A DNA stretch of 64,000 nt from NCBI GenBank assembly GCA_022496185.1, contig WTXG01000053.1, positions 1 to 64,000 of the forward strand. The letters are read 5' to 3'. A program made the translations under genes and the position numbers. This DNA is from Multifurca ochricompacta (taxonomy: Eukaryota > Basidiomycota > Agaricomycetes > Russulales > Russulaceae). The notes beneath the pieces were generated by a model. The model was not told the origin of the DNA. It was given only the letters and a program-made list of their open reading frames with translations, and ran no database searches. Shown in pieces: positions 30,803-40,857 of this stretch (positions are counted from its first letter, which is position 1; each line of letters opens with the position of its first letter).

Positions 30803-33800
30803 ATGGGATGGCCTACATTCGAGCAATAATCTCACATTATGTATATAGATCATCTCTAAAGTCAATGAAAATATCTGTCCCCTTACATGATGTGACAAAG
30901 AAGGCCCATATACAAGCCCTTGTTGACAGTGGCGCAACCGAGAACTTCATTAATTATCGAACAGTCATAAAACATCGCCTCCCCACGAAACAATTAACGA
31001 TTCCTAAGAAACTCCAGAACGCGGACGGATCACCAAATCAAACACACACCATCACACGATGTGTGGATCTCAATGTCACAACTGGGGCAAATGACAAAAT
31101 CATTGCTTCTACGTCGCATCTATCAGTACCAACGAAATGATCCTTGGGTACCCCTGGCTTGCAGCGAACAACCTGGACATCAATTGGACAATGGGGACCC
31201 TCAGTCAATCACTCACATTCGATCTACCAAATAGTCAACTTAAACATATGAATATAGCACAGGAATTAGCAATCAAAGCTAAAGACACAACAGAACGGAC
31301 TTGGGATCAGATCGTCCCAAAAGAATATCATTGGCATCAAAAGGTTTTCAGCGACCAAGAGGCACAGCGATTCCCAGTGGCACAAATCTGGGATCATAAG
31401 ATCGAGTTAAAACCAGAAGCACCCGCTACACTAGATTGCAAGATCTATCCATTAGGACCGGGTGAACAGGAAGCACTCAATAAATTCTTAGACGAGCATT
31501 TACAGAAGGGATATATTACTGAATCTAAATCACCCTATGTGTCCCCTTTCTTCTTCATAAAGAAGAAAGACGGGAAGCTATGTCCAGTCCAGGATTATCG
31601 AAAGCTCAACAGTTGGACCATCAGAAATACATACCCATTACCCCTCATCCCTGAGCTTATCGATCGCGTATGCGGGAGCACTCTATTCACCAAAATGGAT
31701 ATCCGTTGGGGCTACAACAACGTGTGGATCGTACCAGAAGACTGTTGGAAAGTGGCTTTCAAAACTAATCGCGGCCTCTATGAGCCTAACGTGATGTTTT
31801 TCGGACTAACCAACTCTCCAGCAACATTTCAAACCATGATGAACGCAGAATTCCACAAAGAATTGGATGAACACGATGCCTCGGGAAAGGCCTGGTTCAC
31901 GGTGTATATGGACAACATTTTAATACATACGGACTCTGACCCCATAAACCACCGGTCTAAAGTCCACTGTATCTTGGACAAACTCAATAAGCTTGATCTG
32001 TATCTTAAACCAGAAAAGTGTGCCTTCGAACAGACACGAATCGAATATCTCGGCTTAATCCTGGAAGGAAATCAAGTTCATATGGATCTGGTAAAAGTTG
32101 AAGGCATCATGTCCTGGAAAGCCCCGACCATGGTTAAGGAAGTCAGATCGTTCCTTGGGTTCTGTCAGTTCTATAGACAGTTTATACAAGGCTTCAGTAA
32201 AATTGCAGCACCCCTGAATGCTCTCACTAGTGTGAAGAATCCTTGGAAATGGACAGCAGACGAACAACACGCCTTTGACACTCTAAAACAATGAGTGACC
32301 TCACAACCGTTCTCGCCCAACCAGATTTCACCAAACCTTTCATTGTAGATACAGACGCCTCAGGATTCGCAATCGGAGCGACGCTTAGCCAGAAAGACCA
32401 TGATGGACGACTACACCCCATCGCTATCTCTCTAAAACACTGGATGCCACACAAGAAATTGGGACATTTACGATTGAGAACTATTCGCAATTATGGTCGC
32501 TTTCTGAACATGGCGCCAATACCTTCTAGGAGCCCAAGACAAGGTACAAGTGCACACCGATCATAATAATTTACAATATTTTAAAGAACCGCAAAAACTC
32601 AACCGACGCCAAGCACGGTGGCTTCAGGAATTAGCGGACTTCAACTTCTCTCTCAAGCATGTCCCCAGCAAACTCCACATGGTAGCTGACATGCTATCAT
32701 GTAGACCCAATGCTGAACACAGTGATAATGACAATGAAGCAATCACCATGTTACCACCGGCGCTATTTGTCAAGGTAGCCAGAACCAGTAAACTCCCGTT
32801 TCCCCAGACTCTACCTGAACACGGAACATCCTGCACCAGCACCATGATCATGTCCTAGCGGGACACCCTGGCATTGATAAAACAATTAGAAAAATTCAAC
32901 AGGACTACGAAGGTCCGGGACTTACAGACTTCGTACGCAAATATATTCGGGGATGTGCACTATGTCAAGAAAATAAGCCTAAACTGACAAAGAAAGTTCC
33001 ACTTTTCCCGCTGGACGTACTGGCATCCACGGGTCCATTCCAATATATCGCCATGGACCTCATCATGGATCTCCCTATCTCGGGTCACTATGATGGGTAC
33101 TTACCATTGTGGATCAAGGATGTTCAAAGCAGCTAAATTCATTCCGTGCTCGAAAGACATCACAGGCGAAGGAATTGCGACACTCTATTATCGACACATA
33201 TTCCCGCTCTTGGCATCCCCGACGTATCATTTCAGATCGCGATCCGCACTTCACTTCTCAATTTTCTCGAGCACTAACGACTACCCTCCAGATCCAACAG
33301 AACCTATCAACAGCATTTCACCCCGCACAGATGGGGCAAGCAGCGAATGAACTTATGGTTAGAACAATATCTCTGTCTCTGGGTCGGTAATGATCAACAT
33401 TGATGGGCCACTTTCTCCCACTTGCCGAATATGTCCACAATTCCTGGACACACGATCGGACCAAAATGTCACTGCATGCGCTAATTCACGGGTTTCATTA
33501 GACTGGAAAGCAGAGTTATCCGACACGGACGTTCCTCGACTAGATGACCGTTTGAATAGTTTACGACACGCACGTGCAAGAGCCGAAGCAGCCTTTCTTC
33601 ACACGCCGCATGACCGACGTACCCGGAGCTCCCCGTCGACCCGCAAGTTTGGCTTGAAGGCAGAACCTCAAGACGCACTTCCCTTCGACAAAACTTGCCC
33701 CGCCTGATATGGCCCGTTCCGCGTTTCAGACGAATCTCTCCAGTGGCCTATAGATTATCTCTGCCACCCCACATGAAGATCACAATGTCTTCCATATTGA

Positions 33801-34074
33801 TCTCCTGACCCCTTACAAAGAAACAGAAGCACATGGCCCAAATTTCCTGAGGCCTCCACCTGACATTGTGAACCATGAGGAGGAATATGAAGTAGAAGCC
33901 ATTTTGGATCACAGGCTCTATGGGCGCTCCCAGAACTTACAGTTCCTGGTTAGCTGGAAGGGTTATCCCACGAGTGACAACTCCTGGGTAAATAAAGAAG
34001 ACTGCCACGCCCCTGACCTTGTGAGACAATACTACAATTCCATTTCTAGGCGCCAGGGTCGACGCCACTCTTAA
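30799..34074 (+). pseudogene. pol: Gyp2 pol: protease, RT, RNase H, integrase, chromodomain
   Basis: Protease QALVDSGATENFI (30799-31140). RT (31137-32294) has KMDIRWGYNNV and FFGLTNSPATFQ, but the active site reads YMDN instead of YMDD. RNase H starts DTDASGFAIGATLSQKD after a frameshift near 32290. Integrase zinc region and core are in fragments at 32860-33700. Chromodomain is at 33868-34074 with FLVSWKGYPTSDNSWV. Non-functional. Confidence 0.9.
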
Positions 34075-34207
34075 GGGGGAGATATCTACCCCAACAATCT
34101 GTGTCCCCATCCTTTTCTCTTTTTTTTTTCTCTCTCCCCTATGGCACATATAAAACGCCCTGCTTGTCTTACTCAAGAACGCAAGTTCTATCGCATCACC
34201 CCAAGAA

Positions 34208-35212
34208 TGTCTACTTCCCGCTTCCGCCACCCTCTCACTGGACGAGGCCATCCCCTATAGACGATCCTGAGGTCTTTGAAGCTACTAGATCTGCCGCTCT
34301 GGATGCCGCGACTAAGGCGCCATGATACGACCACAAATTGCTCCCACATTGCCTCCTACTCCAACCACAACCCCCCTTCCTTCTCCACCATGCCCATCAA
34401 CACCCTTTACTCTGTCTGACGATCCAGCTACCAACCTCACTCAGGCTATGTCGCTCACAGCTGCAAACCAGACCTTGGAGGACGACATCCGCAACAGGGT
34501 TCTGCTATTACTGGAGGAAGCCCGCGCCAGACTACAGACCCATGGACCCCCACCTGATGACCCCCACTTCATCTATCGCCCTACATCCCCCGCCCTTGCA
34601 CACCTCCCAGCGAAGCATTGTCACACAACACAACATGAAGTCAACGAACCAGGCTCAGACTACGACTCCCTGGCTTCCCCTTCCAACGCAACCATATCCA
34701 CTCCCCCGCTTCATCCCACAACAAATCATTGACAAGGATGGTCGTCTTGATACTGCTCGCTGGGTCGCCTTTGAATACTGCTGTGTGGACCCCGCATCTA
34801 CTTCACGATGGGAAAACGTCATCCCATCAGCCATGCCCCTCTATATGCCACCACATTCTACCGCTTTGCTCATGGTCCCAACCCCCTCCTCTCTGCCCGC
34901 CAACAGCACCTATTCAATGACAATCAATCCTACACCCCTCTGGTGGATGCTGCTCTAGACAACATGCATGACCCAGGAGCCTGGGCTGAAGTCTCTCGTT
35001 TCCGCCATGCCACTTACCGCCTGGATGAAGCCCATCGCAACATTGCTCACTGGCGACGCCAGGCTGACCGAGCCTCACAAAGTATCCACGAAGCCACACA
35101 TGCCATGTCACGCACTGACCTCTACTACAGAGTATTCCCCCACCTCACTTATATCCATGCCCCTCACGCTCCATCCCCCTACTCAGGTTGCTCGTTTTGT
35201 GCCAGACCCTGA
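34208..35212 (+). pseudogene. Gyp2 ORF3 (third ORF between chromodomain and 3' LTR), broken
   Basis: From an ATG at 34208 (MSTSRFRHPL) three frames are used in turn: 34230-34325, 34322-34732 (P/T-rich then LEDDIRNRVLLLLEEARARL), and about 34725-35212 with IIDKDGRLDTARWVAFEY, PLYATTFYRFAHGPN and a helical HATYRLDEAHRNIAHWRRQ. The DG..ARW...PLY block resembles the DG..AKY...PVY block of Gyp4 ORF3. No signal peptide or membrane segment. Function unknown. Confidence 0.6.
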
Positions 35213-35362
35213 ACTACATGCAGTCTTACAGGCTGGAGGACCGGGCAGTTGACATCTCCCTCACTGTTGCCAGGCGTGCTGCTCACCACCGCACATTGCT
35301 GATCAACTTCAGACTGATGAGCCCACTGTCTGAGGTCAGACAGAGACTTACAAAGGGGGTAA

Positions 35363-35953
35363 TGTGACGGTTTCATCTGCTGGTATTGGAGTCATGTGCA
35401 TCATGTCGTTTACTTTTCTTTTCTATATTTACCATATCACACAGATACACACATGACTTGCTTATGAAGGACTTATTACTCACATGCTGACTGATTTGCT
35501 TACTGATCCTACTTAGTGGCTTACTGATCAACATCCAGAGGGCACAACCCCTCTCCCTTCTTTATCCTTCTGGGGTATTCTACTGTACAACCATTAGACT
35601 ACCTAGTGAATGCTCTAGTAACTACCAGAACCGACCTTCATAGCACAAGAACATGTATATAAACCCCTAGTAGATCAGAACAAGACTCTAAGTCTGTTCT
35701 TCTGTATTCAATACAGGTGCTTGGGAACTCACTTCACTGAACTGAAAGACCTCGACTTGAACCCTCTAAGTTTGCACCTTAGAAGGACTTCTACCCCCAG
35801 AAACTTGTGGCAGGACTTAGCGTCTCTGCTCAACTCCATCTCGCGCGCGTGCCCCATTGACCAGGCATACTTGACTTGATTTAAGACTCTTGAAGTCTTG
35901 ATAGACGACCTTGAAACCCAGACATTGACACAGCGTCGCACCTAGCTGTGACA
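35363..35953 (+). repeat. Gyp2 3' LTR
   Basis: 591 bp, preceded by purine tract ACAAAGGGGGTAA. Same ends as the 5' LTR. Confidence 0.94.
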
Positions 35954-35958
35954 CTATA

Positions 35959-37502
35959 TGTCCATTCCTGTATATTGGACATGTCTAGTGGTTGTGAAAT
36001 ATGTGGAACTGCTTTGGTGAGCAAATAATTCACAAATTCTCCTCCCCCTTCCTGGGCTAGTTGAGATACATGATCTACTAGATCCTCAACTTCATTGTCA
36101 CTCCCCCTTATGGGTGACAGCAGATCATCGCTAGAGCAGGCTGGAGTGTCGAGACTAGGACCAGGAACCTGTCTCAAATGCACAGATGGATTTGGGGAGC
36201 TACCCTGAGGTTCCACTGCTTGTCTCCATTGCCACATCTGCTGAATGTCTCTAATCTGATTGATGGGTTGCCTATTTTCTCTGTAGACATTCCCAGGGTG
36301 AAGTGCAACTTTCCTTTCCCATGTAGAGCACTGGAGAGGTGCTGGTTGTTGTTCTGGCACAGGAGAAGGCAAGGGTTCCTCTGGCTGTGGAGTGCTAAGT
36401 TCTTTGTCAAGAACTTGAGGCCCTTCTTTTCGTGTGGAAGGTGGAGGGCGAGATGGTAGGAAATCATCATTGTCCACTAAAGGGATGGGCTGTGGGTCTG
36501 GCTCTTCATTAAGTAGAGGCTCATTTAATTTTGTAACTCCATGGCATTTGTTGGAATCACACTTAGGAAAGAGATTCTCATCAAATAAGGCTGTAGCTTG
36601 CATGTATAAAGTATTATTTCCAAGCCTTATGAACAGATGGCCTTTAATGCCATCTGCTTGCCCTATGTACACCATAAGTTCGGACTTAGGTGCTAATTTA
36701 TTACTGCAGCATTCTTCTGGAATGTAGACATAAGCACCACATCCAAAGATGTGTAGATGAGAAATCTCCGGTGCTTCTCTATACAGTTTCTCATAAGGTG
36801 TCAGCCATTTCAGGTGACATACAGGAGTCCTGTTATAGAGATGTACTGCATGTAGAACAGCAAATTCCCACCAGGAGTCTGGAAGACATGACTCAATGTG
36901 CATTGCTTGTGCTTTATCCATACAAGTGCACATGAAATGCTCTGCATGGCCATTTTGTTGGGGAGTATAAGGCACACTTTGTAGGATGTTTATCCCTTCA
37001 TCTTTTAGTACATTCATAAACACATCAGACTTGTATTCACCACCAGCATCAGACATCCATTGTTTAATGTTAGTGTTATGTTGATTTTTGATCATAGCAA
37101 GGAATTGTTGCAAAGCATTTATTGCAGCAGACTTAGTGCACAAACATACAATCCAAGCAAATGACATATAATCATCAATAAAGCTGATAAAATATTTGTA
37201 TTTATGATAAGATTCAACTGGGAAAATCTTCAAATCTGAATGGATGCACTCAAATGGCTTTGAGGCACATTTTACAGACAGTAGATAAGATTGTGAAGGC
37301 ATCTTGCCTTGCATGCATCCCAGGCATAAGGGAACTGTCTTTGGATAAGATAGATCTGGGGGGAATCCCTTAGTGTGATCTTTTGCATGATGTAAGACTT
37401 CCTTGGAGGGATGTCCTAGGCGCTTATGCATTAGATCATAATTGACACTGAAGATCGTGGAGTAAGATCACAAATTAGCAATTTTAGAATGAAGCCAATA
37501 GA
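35959..37502 (-). pseudogene. pol: Cop3 integrase and linker
   Basis: The longest open part of Cop3 (to 37431). Zinc-binding HKRLGHPSKEVLHHAK ... CLGCMQGK is at the start, followed by the core with SDLKIF, WMSDAGGEYKSD and PYTPQQNGHAEHF (D, D, E), then a P/E/Q-rich linker. It is cut by Gyp2 on the left and by Pal3 on the right. Confidence 0.92.
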
Positions 37503-37822
37503 TACAGTAGCCCACAAAACCATTCCAATGTTTGGCCACCCTGAAGAGATTGACCTACCACACAATGAGAATAATTTCCGAAATTAGTAGAAATTAGTAG
37601 ATGATAGTGTAGCATCTAAGCTTCAATTAGAGCCTATAATAATGTCAATTGGATCAGTGGTTCATGATATATAAAATGTTTTGTGAGGCATTATCATTGG
37701 AACAGTTTTGTGGCCAACATGTGAGATGACAAAACCAGTATCTGGTGGTCATGGGAATGCATTGACAGTCATGTGACAATGTTTAATAAGTTGAACACAC
37801 ACCAAATAATCATCAAGAACAC

Positions 37823-38160
37823 TTGCTTCTTACCATGCATGCCCTCTCTGCTGCCAAAAGGACTCACATCATCTCCCTCCTCACTTCAGGCAAATCTGCC
37901 CATAAAGTGTCAACTATGACTGGCCATGGCACTATTATCATCTCAAGATGGGTCATAAATACTGCCCTTACCATCCCAAGTCAAATGGAGGGAGACCAAG
38001 GAAGCTGACAGAGAGAAATGCTCAGCATGCTGTTTGCCTTATCTCCTCTGGCAGGGCAGACACAGATGTGGAAGTGACTAGAGCACTTCAGAAGTTGTTA
38101 ATGGGTTCCTCTATCAACATAATATGCCCATCCATCCTCCCATCAAGTTTTCAAGCCATA
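37823..38160 (+). pseudogene. Pal3 left-arm Tc1-like transposase, N-terminal part
   Basis: Two overlapping frames give KRTHIISLLTSGKSAHKVS and then GGRPRKLTERNAQHAVCLI, the paired helix-turn-helix and GRPRKLT linker typical of Tc1 DNA-binding domains. No catalytic residues are present. The same peptides are encoded on the minus strand of the right arm (38357-38796). Confidence 0.85.
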
Positions 38161-38199
38161 ACTGGCCCCTCCCATATCATACACCCCCATTCCATCATA

Positions 38200-38419
38200 C
38201 AGTAACCCACAAAACCATTCCAATGTTTAACCATCCTGAAGAGATTGACCAACCACACCATAGGAATAATTTCCAAAATTAGTAGAAATTGGTAGATGAT
38301 ATTGTATCATCTAAGTGTCACTTAGAGCCTATACTGATGTCAATTGGGTCAGTGGTTCATGATATATAAAATGTTTTGTGTAGCAATGTCATTGAATTGG
38401 TTTTGTGGCCTATTGCACT
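38200..38419. mobile_element. Tc1/mariner MITE (220 bp) at the centre of Pal3
   Basis: TA at both ends (38198-38199, 38420-38421). TIRs are CAGTAACCCACAAAACC and, inverted, AGTGCAATAGGCCACAAAACC-like. Over its full length it is homologous to the terminal unit of Pal3 (37505-37717). No coding capacity. Confidence 0.85.
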
Positions 38420-38796
38420 TATGATGGAATGGGGGTGTATGATATGGGAGGGGCCAGTTATGGCTTTAAAACTTGATGGGAGGATGGATGGGCATATTAT
38501 GTTGATAGAGGAACCCATTAACAACTTCTGAAGTGCTCTAGTCACTTCCACATCTGTGTCTGCCCTGCCAGAGGAGATAAGGCAAACAGCATGCTGAGCA
38601 TTTCTCTCTGTCAGCTTCCTTGGTCTCCCTCCATTTGACTTGGGATGGTAAGGGCAGTATTTATGACCCATCTTGAGATGATAATAGTGCCATGGCCAGT
38701 CATAGTTGACACTTTATGGGCAGATTTGCCTGAAGTGAGGAGGGAGATGATGTGAGTCCTTTTGGCAGCAGAGAGGGCATGCATGGTAAGAAGCAA
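38357..38796 (-). pseudogene. Pal3 right-arm Tc1-like transposase, N-terminal part
   Basis: Mirror copy of the left arm with identical 61- and ~75-residue peptides, showing little divergence between arms. Confidence 0.85.
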
Positions 38797-39116
38797 GTGT
38801 TCTTGATGATTATTTGGTGTGTGTTCAACTTATTAAACATTGTCACATGACTGTCAATGCATTCCCATGACCACCAGATACTGGTTTTGTCATCTCACAT
38901 GTTGGCCACAAAACTGTTCCAATGATAATGCCTCACAAAACATTTTATATATCATGAACCACTGATCCAATTGACATTATTATAGGCTCTAATTGAAGCT
39001 TAGATGCTACACTATCATCTACTAATTTCTACTAATTTCGGAAATTATTCTCATTGTGTGGTAGGTCAATCTCTTCAGGGTGGCCAAACATTGGAATGGT
39101 TTTGTGGGCTACTGTA

Positions 39117-40039
39117 GTTTGGCCAGGGATCACCAGGTGGCATTGAATAATAGGGACTGTAGATCCCTTATTCCACAAGGTTAATTGATGTTCATCCCCA
39201 TAGATGTACAGTCCTTGCTTAAGAAATTCTCCAACACTCAGGAGTCTCCCAGTAATATTAGGAATATAGTAGACTGGATAGAGGTGCATTGTATGTGTTT
39301 TGGTGACTCCATTGTATGTGACATCATGTTCTAATAGAACAGTACCTTTCCCTTTAATATAGATTGGCTTAGAAGCCATTTTAACAGGTTCAGGGTTTGT
39401 TAAGTCCTCATATTCAATAAAATTGTCGAGAGAAAAGGTAAAGTGCACTGAAGCACCAGAGTCTAAGAGCCAAGTAATTTGGCTGTTGTCCTTAGTCTTT
39501 CCATTACACTTAGCACACTGGCAATTATGCCATAAATCAAATGTATTAATGCATGACTTTAAGTCATTTACTGTGCAATCTACACCTGCATAACAGTGGT
39601 TCATTATGGGGGGCTCCCTAGAAGTGCAAATTAATGAAGCATAAATGCATCTATTAGTTTTGCAGGGTAGAAGGAAAGGAGGGACATACTTGTTGTGATC
39701 ATCATCCTCATTTAAACCAGCCAGATCAGCCAACTGATCATTAAAGTGATCAGAACCCCAATCGAGAGAATTATTGGGGTCCTCCTCCTCATTTTCTGAA
39801 TCGACGTTGATTGGCAAGGGAGATCTAGACTTCTTTCAGGGCAGTTCATCTCCATCCTCTTCAAGGTCCTCCAGCTTGGTCTGACTGGATGATGCTCTTG
39901 AAAATTGGTCAGTGATGCAGGACTCAAGTGGTTTAATGTTACGAGAGGTCCCTGGCACACCTATGTCATTGCATAGATCCAAGGCTTGGTTAAATGCATG
40001 ATAGCAGCCAGGGATCCACTCCTTAGGTGTAGTGTGCAT
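39117..40039 (-). pseudogene. Cop3 gag C-terminus, protease, GAG-pre-integrase start
   Basis: 39032-39817 is open for about 260 codons: acidic NSLDWGSDHFNDQLADLAGL, CAKCNGKTKD, the protease motif WLLDSGASVHFTF and LYPVYYIPNITGRLLSVGEF. 39836-40039 holds the preceding gag part (EWIPGCYHAFNQALDLCND). Pal3 splits its 3' side and Gyp3 its 5' side. Confidence 0.9.
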
Positions 40040-40768
40040 TGTAACAGGTGCTTCTATCCCATGCTTGCAATGTTAGATTAGATAAGATGTAAATGTCATA
40101 GTAAAACTCAGAGGTGATAAAATCCTAGTCAGAAGCTGCCCAGAACGCAGAGATTAATGCACATGTAAGGCTTGAAGCAGTCAGAGGACTCTGCCTTGCT
40201 TATGCAGCAAGAATAGACCTATATTGAACTTTGCTAAGAGCCTACAGCCCCAAGAGGACAAGATCAGCTGGGCCTGAGTAAATACAAAGATAAACCGCAC
40301 CTACAGCCCCAAGAGGACAAGATGGGGTCTGCAGCATGCTACCGGGTGTCTTTAAATACATTCTAGTACTATCCTATGAAATACCAAAGCCGATCAAGCA
40401 TGCAATGTAAATCTAAGTAGTTATCAGTGGCTTACTTTTCTAAGTACCCTGACACATCTTGTTTACTAATGCGCGATCGTTTCTGCTGGTCTGGCATTAT
40501 CTAAAATACATACTAGACTACTTTAGATCACTCTATAATCAAATTGTCAATCTGTATTACTCAAACAATGGCCATGTGTATCTATCAGTGTCCATTGCTG
40601 CATAGGGCAGCAACTACTTTGCATTGCGTGGACTGGGTCAGATTGGTCTGAACTCCTCCTTATCTTATCTAAGTCTAAGAAGGTCGACTTTGCAAGACAC
40701 ACAATTGCATGATGCCCTCAGGATGGTTTTCAATCGGTCCAGGATGGCAAAAATGCACATCCAGGACA
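40040..40768 (-). repeat. Gyp3 3' LTR
   Basis: Ends TGTAACAGG and CCAGGACA on the plus strand. A purine tract (minus strand GAGAAGGGGGGTAC, 40769-40782) adjoins. Contains two AGCCCCAAGAGGACAAGAT blocks (about 40244 and 40303). Confidence 0.93.
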
Positions 40769-40857
40769 GTACCCCCCTTCTCAGGGCATTGTGTCCTTGC
40801 AAGCCTCAGTGAAATAAAGTGGTGATTGCCAGGGAGCAGACGTGAAGGCGAGTGTGG

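Larger units (their letters stand above)
28756..35953 (+). mobile_element. Gyp2: chromodomain Ty3/Gypsy retrotransposon
   Basis: 591-bp LTRs at 28756-29346 and 35363-35953, perfect duplication CTATA (28751-28755, 35954-35958). Order: gag, protease, RT/RNase H, integrase, chromodomain, ORF3. Uninterrupted target in Cop2 at 16228-16232. Coding regions carry stops, mostly CGA to TGA, and a mutated RT active site. Confidence 0.95.
37505..39114. mobile_element. Pal3: perfect-centre palindrome of a Tc1/mariner 5' half
   Basis: TA on both sides (37503-37504, 39115-39116) with the uninterrupted site in Cop2 at 17776-17777. Ends CAGTAGCCCACAAAACCATT on both sides. Arms 37505-38199 and 38420-39114 are about 695 bp each and near-identical. 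Without the central MITE the centre would read CCATTCCATCATATGATGG, a palindrome with no spacer. Confidence 0.94.

Noticed and set aside
34101..34330. 74-codon ORF MSPSFSLFFFSLPYG with a hydrophobic start, considered as a signal peptide of an env-like protein
   Set aside because: The hydrophobic stretch is a T-rich leader (tctctttttttttt) upstream of the ORF3 ATG and is out of frame with the conserved ORF3 blocks.
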